Shown here one piece after another: positions 1 to 6,979 of a stretch of 12,749 bases of DNA (position 1 is its first letter; every line of letters begins with the position of its first letter). The translations under genes were made by a program, and so were the position numbers. A model generated the notes under the pieces. That model saw only the letters and a program-made list of their open reading frames with translations, made no database searches and was not told the DNA's origin. Source of the stretch: Acidimicrobiaceae bacterium (GTDB taxonomy: Bacteria > Actinomycetota > Acidimicrobiia > Acidimicrobiales > Ilumatobacteraceae). The stretch lies in the NCBI GenBank assembly GCA_947458565.1, contig CANGZK010000018.1:1-12749 (forward strand). The letters run 5' to 3'.

Positions 1-795
1 CGGGCGGCCCGCCATCTCAAGATCCCGGTTGTCACTTGTTCATACGACAGCAAACCAGGTCTCGCGACAAAAATGCAGGCCAGGTACGCATCCGCTGTTG
101 CGGTTGCGCAGTTGCCGAGTGCATTGCGAAGAGCACAGCTCACAGGAGCGCCTGTGCGTGCAGAGCTGCGCCGTCTCGATCGCGTCGCATCTCGTGAAGC
201 ATCACGAACTCGCTTGGGGTTTAGTGCAGAGGTGAAACTTGTTGTGGTGATGGGTGGGTCACTTGGATCGGCTGTATTGAATGGCGCGACAGAGAGTCTT
301 GTTGCGCACATGGACAGCCCGTCATTATCGAACGTTGCTATTTTGCACATCGCTGGGTCGAGATATATGGATGGTCAGCAGTTGGCGGATGTGATCAGAC
401 GCGCTGATGGAACAACTCAGTATCAACGAATCGCATACAGCAGCAATATGAATGACATTTATTCAGCTGCCGATTTGGTGGTTGCACGAGCTGGTGCTTC
501 GACGGTCGCCGAGATCGCCACCGTTGGAATTGCCTCAGTGTTGATTCCTTGGAAAGATGCAGCCGAAAATCATCAACTCACCAATGCAAAGACATTGAGC
601 GACCAAGGTGGGGCAGTGTTGCTTGAAGAGTCGCAACTTAACGATGAAGTTTTTCGGCGACAAATAGTTGAGTTATTGACCGATGATGCGAAGTTGATGA
701 AGATTTCTCAAATAGCGAGGAAACTCGGGGACGTGCATCGCAATTGTTCGATCGCTCAGGTGGTCAATGAGGTTGCAGGGTCGGTGCCGCGATGA
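1..795 (+). CDS. murG: MurG, lipid II-forming GlcNAc transferase (5' partial)
   Basis: This enzyme transfers GlcNAc from UDP-GlcNAc to lipid I at the inner face of the membrane, giving lipid II. The frame is open from base 1, so the N-terminal part, including the first glycine-rich loop, lies outside the window; 264 codons are visible. Numbered from the first visible codon, the C-terminal UDP-GlcNAc-binding domain shows the GGSLGS loop (85-90), RAGASTVAE (163-171), where the Glu is expected to bind the uridine ribose, and NHQLTNA (190-196), matching the QxxNA stretch of the family. The acceptor-side segment before it reads CSYD where most MurG proteins have HEQN, followed by the conserved PGLA. 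The stop overlaps the murC start by four bases (ATGA), so the two are translationally coupled. Identity is clear; only the first motif is odd. Confidence 0.95.
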   Translation, partial: RAARHLKIPVVTCSYDSKPGLATKMQARYASAVAVAQLPSALRRAQLTGAPVRAELRRLDRVASREASRTRLGFSAEVKLVVVMGGSLGSAVLNGATESLVAHMDSPSLSNVAILHIAGSRYMDGQQLADVIRRADGTTQYQRIAYSSNMNDIYSAADLVVARAGASTVAEIATVGIASVLIPWKDAAENHQLTNAKTLSDQGGAVLLEESQLNDEVFRRQIVELLTDDAKLMKISQIARKLGDVHRNCSIAQVVNEVAGSVPR

Positions 796-2228
796 GGAAT
801 AACGTATTTTTTGATCTGAACAGGCCACGACGAATTCATGTCATTGGTATTGGTGGCCCAGGCATGAATGCGATTGCACAAGTGTTGTGCGAAATGGGTC
901 ATCAAGTCTCCGGTAGTGACATTCACGAATCCGAAGTGCTGGACCGATTGCGCGCTCTCGGCGTGAGCATCATTGTCGGGCATGATGCTGCGGCTGTGCA
1001 AGATTGTGATGCAGTAACGGCATCGACCGCAATTCCAGCAACCAACATCGAGCTAGTTGCTGCAGCGGCACAATCTGTGACAATTCTGAACCGAGCTCAG
1101 ATGTTGAGTGCAATTTGTGCGCTCAAGCAATCGGTTGCTGTGGCCGGCACGCATGGCAAGACAACAACATCGGCGATGCTGATGCATATCTTGGCCTCTG
1201 CAGGACGGCATCCGAGTTTTGTTATCGGCGGAGACGTGCATGGCCTTGATCTGGGTGCTGGATGGAGGAGCGGGCAACATCTTGTAGTTGAAGCCGACGA
1301 AAGTGACTCAACACATTTGGCTTTGCCTCTCTTCGGATCGATCCTCACCAATGTTGATGTAGATCATCTCGATCATTTTGCAACGTTCGACAAGATTATT
1401 GAAAGTTTTGAAATGTATTTGGGGAATATTGATGGACCCAAAGTTGTGTGTGCCGATGATGCGGTGTGCGCAAAGATTGCGTCAAAACAATCGTGCAGAA
1501 CCTATGGGCTGGTCATCGATGCCGATGTGCGAGCAATCAATGTGACATTTGCGGATGGAAGCAGTCGGTTCGATATCGAGACTCGGGAAACCGGCTCGAA
1601 TGCACAACATGGATTGGTTGGGTCAGTGATCGTCCCATTACGTGGAGAGCACAACGTACTGAACGCCACGGCGGCATTAACGATGGCTATGGAGCTTGGC
1701 GTTGAATTTGAAGTTGCTGCACGAGCATTGAGCAGCTTTGGTGGAGTTGCACGACGTTTTGATCTGCGAGGTGTTGACCAGGGCGTCACCTTTGTTGACG
1801 ATTACGCACATTTACCGAACGAAATTGTCGCTGTGTTGCGCGGTGCGCGCGATGCGACAGACAAGTGGGATCGGGTAGTGGCAGTCTTTCAGCCAAATCG
1901 ATTCAATCGGATGAGCGTGATGTCTGGCGCATATGCAGATGCATTTGGCGATGCCGATGTCGTAGTGATTACCGACATCTATTCCTCGGGTACCACTCCG
2001 ATACCTGGTGTAACTGGCAAACTTGTGGTTGATGCGATCAAAGACATGCACCCAGACAAGAGAGTTGAGTGGATTGCGCAACGGGAAGATCTCGTGAGTT
2101 ATCTTGCGTCAACTCTTGTAGACGGCGATCTTTGTATCTCGATGGGCTGTGGTGATGTAGCGCACCTACCCGATGAAGTGATTGCGCTGCGCCAAAGTGG
2201 TCGTGCCAACGAAGCACCAAAGCGCTAG
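792..2228 (+). CDS. murC: MurC, UDP-N-acetylmuramate--L-alanine ligase
   Basis: This is the cytosolic Mur ligase that joins L-Ala to UDP-MurNAc using ATP. The protein has 478 residues, normal for MurC. Seen in order: an N-terminal UDP-binding GIGGPGM loop (19-25), the ATP P-loop GTHGKTTT (119-126), EADESD in the central domain, and a C-terminal domain with DDYAHLPNE (336-344) and FQPNRFNR. The last two differ slightly from the common DDYGHHPTE and FQPHRYSR forms but are in the right places. The ATG start lies inside the murG stop (ATGA), with no strong SD site, which suggests coupling to murG. MurC acts on the product of MurB, encoded immediately downstream. Mur ligases MurD, E and F lack the GIGGxGM loop with this spacing, so the MurC call is firm. 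Confidence 0.97.
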   Translation: MRNNVFFDLNRPRRIHVIGIGGPGMNAIAQVLCEMGHQVSGSDIHESEVLDRLRALGVSIIVGHDAAAVQDCDAVTASTAIPATNIELVAAAAQSVTILNRAQMLSAICALKQSVAVAGTHGKTTTSAMLMHILASAGRHPSFVIGGDVHGLDLGAGWRSGQHLVVEADESDSTHLALPLFGSILTNVDVDHLDHFATFDKIIESFEMYLGNIDGPKVVCADDAVCAKIASKQSCRTYGLVIDADVRAINVTFADGSSRFDIETRETGSNAQHGLVGSVIVPLRGEHNVLNATAALTMAMELGVEFEVAARALSSFGGVARRFDLRGVDQGVTFVDDYAHLPNEIVAVLRGARDATDKWDRVVAVFQPNRFNRMSVMSGAYADAFGDADVVVITDIYSSGTTPIPGVTGKLVVDAIKDMHPDKRVEWIAQREDLVSYLASTLVDGDLCISMGCGDVAHLPDEVIALRQSGRANEAPKR

Positions 2229-2232
2229 TGCT

Positions 2233-4470
2233 ATGAACACGCCTCGGTCGTTTAAGCGTCCTGCAACCGGTGCAGAGTTGGAGTTGGCAACCGAGTTGTT
2301 TGGAAGTCGCGCACACGCAGACGTATCTCTTGCGCAATTTACGACATATCGAGTTGGTGGTAATGCGGCGCTGCATGTTCATGTGCAATCGATAGAAGAT
2401 CTAGAGGCCATCAGTGCTGTTTTGGCCCAGGTTGACTTACCGTTGTTGGTGATTGGCAGGGGAAGCAACATGCTGATTGCCGACACAGGCTTTGCAGGTT
2501 TGGCAATTACTTTTGGAAGTTTTTTGGAGTACATCGATTTGCCCGAGCGGTCGGATGGGGCAGATGGGGCAGACGGAAGCATTGACGTTGAGCCGATCGC
2601 TCTTTTTGGAGGCTCGGTACTGTTGCCAGTCGCGGCTCGACAGAGCGTGCATCGTGGGTTGACAGGCTTTGAGTGGGGAGTAGGTGTGCCCGGCACGATT
2701 GGCGGAGCGGTGCGCATGAACGCTGGTGGTCATGGTTCGGACATGGCATCATCGCTCGTTTCGGCTCGCATTTTTCATCTGTTGCGCGGCGTTGAAGCTC
2801 ATGTAGATGCGGTTGATCTAGGTCTGAGATTTAGGGGTTCTGCGATTGCCGATCACCACGTTGTTTTGTCGGCGACCCTCAATTTGGGTTGGGCGACTGA
2901 CAGAGAAGCGGCAGAAAATCAGTTGTCAGAGATTGTGAAGTGGCGCAGAGAGAATCAACCTGGTGGCCAAAATGCGGGCTCCGTTTTTGTCAATCCTGTG
3001 CCAGGTGAAGTTTCTGCAGGTGCATTGATCGATCAGATTGGCATGCGAGGTTTTCGGATTGGAACCGCTCACGTTTCGGAGAAACATGCAAATTTCATTC
3101 AGGCAGAAGAAGGTGGTTTGGCATCTGACGTAGTGCAGGTGATGGCCGAGATTCGACGTCGAGTTAAAGAGTCGACGGGTTACGACTTGCGTAGCGAGAT
3201 TCGCCTTGCTGGTTTTGATGCGACTACGGACCCTTCACTTATCGATGTGTTAACAAGTGAGTCAGACACGAGCGTGGCAACAGTACGGCTTGAGCATGTT
3301 TTTGATCGCAACGCAAACGCTTCGGTATCTACCGACACTTCAATGCCGATTTCGGTGCTGACCTCGACGACTTTTCAGGATCCATTGGACGTGCCGACCG
3401 AAGTGCTTGATGAGTTACGTGCCGTTTTTGATGATGAAACATCAAACACTCAAGAACAACCTGTGAGTGCTTCAGTAACGGATATCAAAACGCGAGAAGT
3501 GACGATGCCCGTCGAACCGCCAGCAACTGAGCCGGTTACTGCACCAAGTCGTGTTGTCATTGTGGACGAAGATTTTCGTCAACCATCGGAGAGCGATTTC
3601 CCGTCGGATACCGCTTCGCAGACTGTGCACCAAGCACCAACATCAGTTCGCGTGTTGATTACGGATGATGATGTTGCACAAGATCTAGATGCCGAAATAA
3701 TTGTTGGCACGCAGTGGGGCGAGTTAATCGTTTCGCGCCGATTTCTGGGCAAGTTTGTCGGCAAGGTTGCTGGCGGCAACAAGCGCAAGCGCCTCGTGAT
3801 GGCAGCACTTGGTGTTGTGCTAGCTCTTGTTGTCACGCTGATTGTGTTGGCATCGCCAATCGTTGCGGTGAGAACAGTGCAAGTTGAAGGTGCAAAATAT
3901 GCCGATGCTGCGTTGGTGAGAAGTGTTTCTGAGTCGCTGAAGGGCAAGTCGGTTCTTACTGTCGACACTAAAACTGCAAGTGAAAGACTTGAAAGTGACC
4001 CATGGATCAAATCTGCTCGAATCACGACGAGTCTTCCGAGCCGTGTGTTGATTCAGATCAGCGAGAGAGTTCCTGTTGCATGGTTTTTGGGCGTAGACAA
4101 CCGTGCTCGTGTAATTGACGAAGATGGTTTAGTGCTGAGTGTGGTGGAAGGGCGACCAACGCAATACATGTGGATTGAAGGAACCGGTCCAAACTTGACC
4201 GCGGGGGCGAGTTCGGCGGCCGCATATAGGGCGGCGGGCCAATTGGCGATGTCGTTACCAAGTGAGCTCGCGCCAATGGTCAAACAATTAGGCGTTGCCG
4301 GTACCGAAAAGATCACGATGACCCTTAAAACAGGCACGGTTATCAACTTTGGGGCGCCCGTAGACATGCGCAACAAACTCGTCAATGTGGTGGTCTTGCT
4401 GCGCCGCCAAGATGTCAACTCAATCATCAGTATCGATGTTTCAACGGGGACTCCAGTAGTTCAATCGTGA
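2233..4470 (+). CDS. murB-ftsQ: MurB-FtsQ fusion: UDP-MurNAc dehydrogenase joined to divisome protein FtsQ
   Basis: One uninterrupted frame of 745 residues carries two complete proteins. Residues about 20-328 are MurB, the FAD enzyme reducing UDP-GlcNAc-enolpyruvate to UDP-MurNAc: TTYRVGG (37-43), GRGSN (75-79), GVPGTIGGA (151-159) with MNAGG, FRGS (200-203) giving the likely catalytic Arg201, NAGSVFVNP (247-255) with Ser250 as proton donor, and Glu322 in DLRSEIRL. The lack of a Tyr-loop insertion after FRGS fits type II MurB. Residues about 329-515 are an acidic, Ser/Thr/Pro-rich linker. A basic KRKR (517-520) precedes one membrane helix (about 521-540), then a POTRA domain (about 546-616, ending ERVPVA) and the FtsQ beta domain. 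This topology keeps MurB in the cytosol and FtsQ outside. I chose ATG 2233, four bases after the murC stop; an in-frame TTG at 2182 would add 17 residues inside murC. No convincing separate ftsQ start is seen. Confidence 0.93.
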   Translation: MNTPRSFKRPATGAELELATELFGSRAHADVSLAQFTTYRVGGNAALHVHVQSIEDLEAISAVLAQVDLPLLVIGRGSNMLIADTGFAGLAITFGSFLEYIDLPERSDGADGADGSIDVEPIALFGGSVLLPVAARQSVHRGLTGFEWGVGVPGTIGGAVRMNAGGHGSDMASSLVSARIFHLLRGVEAHVDAVDLGLRFRGSAIADHHVVLSATLNLGWATDREAAENQLSEIVKWRRENQPGGQNAGSVFVNPVPGEVSAGALIDQIGMRGFRIGTAHVSEKHANFIQAEEGGLASDVVQVMAEIRRRVKESTGYDLRSEIRLAGFDATTDPSLIDVLTSESDTSVATVRLEHVFDRNANASVSTDTSMPISVLTSTTFQDPLDVPTEVLDELRAVFDDETSNTQEQPVSASVTDIKTREVTMPVEPPATEPVTAPSRVVIVDEDFRQPSESDFPSDTASQTVHQAPTSVRVLITDDDVAQDLDAEIIVGTQWGELIVSRRFLGKFVGKVAGGNKRKRLVMAALGVVLALVVTLIVLASPIVAVRTVQVEGAKYADAALVRSVSESLKGKSVLTVDTKTASERLESDPWIKSARITTSLPSRVLIQISERVPVAWFLGVDNRARVIDEDGLVLSVVEGRPTQYMWIEGTGPNLTAGASSAAAYRAAGQLAMSLPSELAPMVKQLGVAGTEKITMTLKTGTVINFGAPVDMRNKLVNVVVLLRRQDVNSIISIDVSTGTPVVQS
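2554..2571 (+). repeat. 9-bp tandem repeat inside murB
   Basis: GATGGGGCA occurs twice in tandem, followed by the related GACGGA, encoding DGADGADG (residues 108-115 of the fusion). It lies in a surface-type, low-complexity insertion of the MurB domain ahead of the GVPGTIGG motif. It is in frame and multiples of nine bases, so gain or loss of a unit would not break the gene. Confidence 0.8.
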
Positions 4471-4523
4471 TCACAGGCGGCCTGAGCGATCAACTAGCCT
4501 GTACCCAACATAGGAACCGGCGT

Positions 4524-4534
4524 TTGTGACACAA
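4524..4534. promoter_or_regulatory. 11-bp palindrome in ftsZ leader, candidate operator
   Basis: TTGTGACACAA is a perfect inverted repeat (TTGTG-A-CACAA) 41 bases before the ftsZ start, in the only sizeable non-coding gap of the window (4471-4575). It contains GACAC, the core reported for the sporulation and division regulator WhiA in Streptomyces, and also resembles the TGTG/CACA half-sites of the CRP/FNR family. Which protein binds it, if any, cannot be told from the sequence. Poor TANNNT matches occur nearby at 4495-4500 and 4539-4544, but no clear -35 element accompanies either. Confidence 0.35.
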
Positions 4535-4561
4535 TCAATACCGTTGTCGCTCACGCTTCGT

Positions 4562-4567
4562 AGGAGG
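4562..4567 (+). promoter_or_regulatory. Strong Shine-Dalgarno site of ftsZ
   Basis: AGGAGG ends eight bases before the ATG at 4576. It is the strongest ribosome binding site in the window and fixes the ftsZ start. Its neighbours have overlapping, weak or no SD sites, consistent with FtsZ needing to be the most abundant product of this cluster. Confidence 0.92.
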
Positions 4568-4575
4568 AATTCATA

Positions 4576-5676
4576 ATGGCTGGTGCACCACAAAACTTTT
4601 TGGCGGTTATCAAGGTAATCGGAGTGGGTGGAGCGGGCGTTAATGCCATCAATCGCATGATCGACTCCAATTTGAGGGGCGTCGAGTTTGTGGCAGTGAA
4701 TACCGACGCTCAGGCGTTGTTGATGAGCGATGCAGATTTCAAAATTGATATTGGTCGGGAAATCACCCGCGGACTCGGAGCAGGCAGTGATCCAGCAATT
4801 GGACAAGATGCCGCCGAAGCAAGTCGTAGCGACATTGAAGAAATTGTTAGTGGCGCAGACATGGTATTCATCACAGCTGGTGAAGGTGGCGGTACCGGAA
4901 CTGGTGCAGCTCCAATCATCGCAGAGATCGCTCGTGCTGCTGGCGCATTAACAGTTGGCATTGTCACTCGTCCATTTGGATTCGAAGGTCGTCGTCGAGC
5001 AATGCAAGCCGAAGCCGGTATTGCCAAGTTGCGTGACAAGGTCGACACGTTGATTATCATTCCAAACGAACGACTCTTGTCGGTAGCCACCGAAAAGACG
5101 AGTTTGCTCGATGCGTTTAAGCGCGCTGATGAAGTGCTGTTGCAAGGTGTCGCTGGTATCACCAACTTGATCACCACGCCTGGTCTCATCAACACCGACT
5201 TTGCAGACGTCAAAATGATTTTGACAAATGCTGGTACCGCCTTGATGGGTACGGGCAAAGCAAAGGGCGATAATCGCGCAATTGCAGCTGCAACTGCCGC
5301 TATCAATTCACCTCTTCTTGAGTCTTCTATCGAGGGTGCCCGCGGCATTTTGCTCAACATCACCGGACCATCCGACATGGGCTTGTTCGAACTCAATGCA
5401 GCGGCAGAGATTGTGCACGCAGTGGCACACCAGGATGCGAACATCATCTTCGGCACCGTTATCAATGACGAACTCGAGGACGAAGTACAAGTAACTGTCA
5501 TTGCGGCAGGGTTCGATCGTTCGGACACAGGTTTGTCAAGGTCATCAAGAGGCGATGGTCGCGCGGATACGCGTGGCGAACCGCGTGGAAGTCGCATTAA
5601 AGAGTTGTTTGGTACTGGCGAAGATCCATTGCGTGATTCTTCCGATGGCTTTGACGTTCCAGACTTTTTGAAGTAA
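4576..5676 (+). CDS. ftsZ: FtsZ, tubulin-like division GTPase
   Basis: FtsZ polymerises with GTP into the Z-ring that recruits the division machinery. The 366-residue protein is at the short end for the family. Visible are the N-terminal GVGGAGVNAINRM loop, the tubulin signature GGGTGTG (104-110) followed by AAP, RRRAMQAE in the GTPase domain, NERLL, and the T7 loop NTDFAD (206-211) with Asp208 and Asp211 for GTP hydrolysis in the neighbouring subunit. A short, charged, Gly/Arg-rich linker leads to the C-terminal peptide DVPDFLK, the usual actinobacterial tail bound by partners such as SepF. The start is fixed by a strong AGGAGG site. The gene follows murB-ftsQ after 105 bases, the longest gap here, so it probably has its own promoter besides readthrough. 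No ftsA is present, as in Actinobacteria generally. Confidence 0.99.
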   Translation: MAGAPQNFLAVIKVIGVGGAGVNAINRMIDSNLRGVEFVAVNTDAQALLMSDADFKIDIGREITRGLGAGSDPAIGQDAAEASRSDIEEIVSGADMVFITAGEGGGTGTGAAPIIAEIARAAGALTVGIVTRPFGFEGRRRAMQAEAGIAKLRDKVDTLIIIPNERLLSVATEKTSLLDAFKRADEVLLQGVAGITNLITTPGLINTDFADVKMILTNAGTALMGTGKAKGDNRAIAAATAAINSPLLESSIEGARGILLNITGPSDMGLFELNAAAEIVHAVAHQDANIIFGTVINDELEDEVQVTVIAAGFDRSDTGLSRSSRGDGRADTRGEPRGSRIKELFGTGEDPLRDSSDGFDVPDFLK

Positions 5677-5690
5677 CAACTTCTGATGGT

Positions 5691-5704
5691 TGGCGCATAC
5701 GCCA
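5691..5704 (+). other. Small hairpin between ftsZ and yggS
   Basis: TGGCG-CATA-CGCCA is a perfect 5-bp stem with a 4-base loop, starting 14 bases after the ftsZ stop and ending 19 bases before the yggS start. There is no following T-run, so I do not call it an intrinsic terminator. It could be an RNA stability or processing element in the ftsZ-yggS transcript, or chance. Confidence 0.4.
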
Positions 5705-5723
5705 CCGAACTTGCAATCGAATC

Positions 5724-6398
5724 ATGACGACCCAAGCACTGGTAGCAACTCGCGTTGCCGAACTGCGCGACCGTATTGCGCGTGCAGGTGGAGTTGGTGT
5801 GGGCATCGTCGCTGTTACCAAAAATTTTGGGGTTGACGCCTGGAGTGACGCAAAGTTTGCCGGCTGTGAGGCAGTTGGCGAAAACTATGCCCAAGAATTG
5901 ATTGCTAAATCGCAGCAGGTAAATCGTGATGATCGTCTTCCCGTCCATTTCATTGGGCAATTGCAGACCAACAAAATCAAGTCGCTGATTGACCTTGTTG
6001 ATGTATGGCAGTCAGTTGACAGGGCACCGGTTGTGGCCGAACTTGTGAAGCGCCATGCTGCGCGAGCCACGGTTGGGCGGTGCGAAATGCTCTTGCAGGT
6101 CAACACCACTAACGAGAGCGATAAGGGTGGGTGTGATCCCTCCGAAGCAACAGCGCTCGTGGAGCAGGCCCGTCAAGGGGGACTGGATGTCACAGGGCTG
6201 ATGACCGTTGGCCCGACCGATATGGACCCAGTAAAGACCCGTGCCGCTTTTGGGTTGCTGAGGAAGATGGCAACTGATCTTGGGGTCAAGCAGTTGTCCA
6301 TGGGCATGACGGCTGACGTCGAGATTGCAGTTGAGGAAGGCTCCACATTGGTTCGGGTCGGAACGGCGCTTTTTGGTCAACGTCCACGTTCGATCTAG
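5724..6398 (+). CDS. yggS: YggS/YlmE/PROSC-family PLP-binding protein
   Basis: This family binds pyridoxal 5'-phosphate and keeps free PLP and amino/keto acid pools in balance; no catalytic reaction is firmly assigned. The protein has 224 residues, normal for the family, folding as an alanine-racemase-like barrel. Seen in order: VAVTK, with Lys33 as the PLP Schiff-base residue; GENYAQE; HFIGQLQTNK; LLQVNT; GLMTVGP; and the phosphate-binding end SMGMTADVEIAV with STLVRVGTALFG. The common MSxD form here reads MTAD. ATG 5724 is 47 bases after ftsZ, with no clear SD site. Its place between ftsZ and sepF is the conserved actinobacterial and Firmicute position (ylmE). The ylmD gene (laccase-like) often found between ftsZ and this gene is absent. 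Confidence 0.95.
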   Translation: MTTQALVATRVAELRDRIARAGGVGVGIVAVTKNFGVDAWSDAKFAGCEAVGENYAQELIAKSQQVNRDDRLPVHFIGQLQTNKIKSLIDLVDVWQSVDRAPVVAELVKRHAARATVGRCEMLLQVNTTNESDKGGCDPSEATALVEQARQGGLDVTGLMTVGPTDMDPVKTRAAFGLLRKMATDLGVKQLSMGMTADVEIAVEEGSTLVRVGTALFGQRPRSI

Positions 6399-6408
6399 TC
6401 GGGTGTTG

Positions 6409-6414
6409 TAACCT
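6409..6414 (+). promoter_or_regulatory. Candidate -10 box of a leaderless sepF promoter
   Basis: TAACCT fits the actinobacterial TANNNT -10 pattern and ends seven bases before the sepF ATG at 6422. Transcription would then start at or next to the start codon, giving a leaderless mRNA. No SD-like sequence is present in the 23-base gap after yggS, which agrees with this. No convincing -35 element is visible. Confidence 0.4.
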
Positions 6415-6421
6415 ATTTCTA

Positions 6422-6979
6422 ATGTCAATGTTTCGACGAGCTATGGACTATTTAGGTCTTGGGCCAGATGACGCCTACGACGATTACGACGCGTCCATAG
6501 CAGTGGAGCGTCCTGCGGCTCGCAATACACGCGGTGGTGGAGCAGTACGTCGCGCACAGCCCCAGCAATTTGTTGATGACTACGAAGACGAAATTGAAGA
6601 TGAATACGAGGAAGCACCTCGTCCCCGTGCTGCGGCACGGCCAACAACTGTTCGTGCGCAAGCACAACGCGATGACTCGAGTGTGCAGTTGCGACCAAGT
6701 GGATCAAGCACTGGTGGCACAGTAAGAAAACTCACACAGACGACTGCAGAGCCAGTCGCAATTCGTCCGACTCGATATGACCAAGCAAAAGAGATTGCAG
6801 ACTTGCTCAGATCTGGACAGCCAGTAGCGATGAACATTGGTGCAGCCGATTCGGAAATTGCTCGGCGCCTGATTGATTTTGCAAGCGGTGTGACGTACGG
6901 AATCGAAGGCAAAATGGAAAAGATTGCACCAGGTGTGTTTCTGTTGACACCTCGTGGCACACGCGTTATTCGTGATTGA
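6422..6979 (+). CDS. sepF: SepF, membrane anchor of the Z-ring
   Basis: SepF binds the FtsZ C-terminal peptide and tethers it to the membrane; in organisms without FtsA it is the main anchor. The 185-residue protein has three parts: an N-terminal stretch (about 1-16, with FRRAMDYLGLG) typical of the lipid-binding amphipathic helix; a long, disordered, acidic then Arg/Ala-rich linker (about 17-110, with DDYEDEIEDEYEE); and the C-terminal SepF domain (about 110-182) with ARRLIDFASG (147-156), a conserved tract, followed by VTYG and VFLLTP. ATG 6422 is chosen; ATG 6428 would remove only two residues. It follows yggS by 23 bases and its end overlaps yggT. Its presence and the absence of ftsA fit actinobacterial division. 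Confidence 0.97.
   Translation: MSMFRRAMDYLGLGPDDAYDDYDASIAVERPAARNTRGGGAVRRAQPQQFVDDYEDEIEDEYEEAPRPRAAARPTTVRAQAQRDDSSVQLRPSGSSTGGTVRKLTQTTAEPVAIRPTRYDQAKEIADLLRSGQPVAMNIGAADSEIARRLIDFASGVTYGIEGKMEKIAPGVFLLTPRGTRVIRD

Noticed and set aside
2182..2232. In-frame TTG start extending MurB-FtsQ by 17 residues
   Set aside because: It would overlap murC by 47 bases, has no SD site, and the added residues do not resemble a MurB N-terminus. ATG 2233 sits four bases after the murC stop.
3505..3510. Possible internal start for a separate FtsQ (ATG in the linker)
   Set aside because: The upstream sequence gives at best a weak GAGAAG match, and the frame is open throughout, so a fusion is the simpler reading. 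A minor internal product cannot be excluded.
3579..4025. 148-residue - strand frame opposite the FtsQ linker
   Set aside because: Ser/Thr-rich shadow of the coding strand, without motifs or a ribosome binding site.
4473..4502. Inverted repeat ACAGGC/GCCTGT just after the ftsQ stop as a terminator
   Set aside because: Only a 6-bp stem with an 18-base loop and no T-run, so it is too weak to call a terminator.
4710..5960. 416-residue open frame on the - strand opposite ftsZ
   Set aside because: It is fully antisense to ftsZ and the start of yggS, is Ser/Pro/Ala-rich with no recognisable motif, and has no SD site. It follows from codon use in ftsZ.
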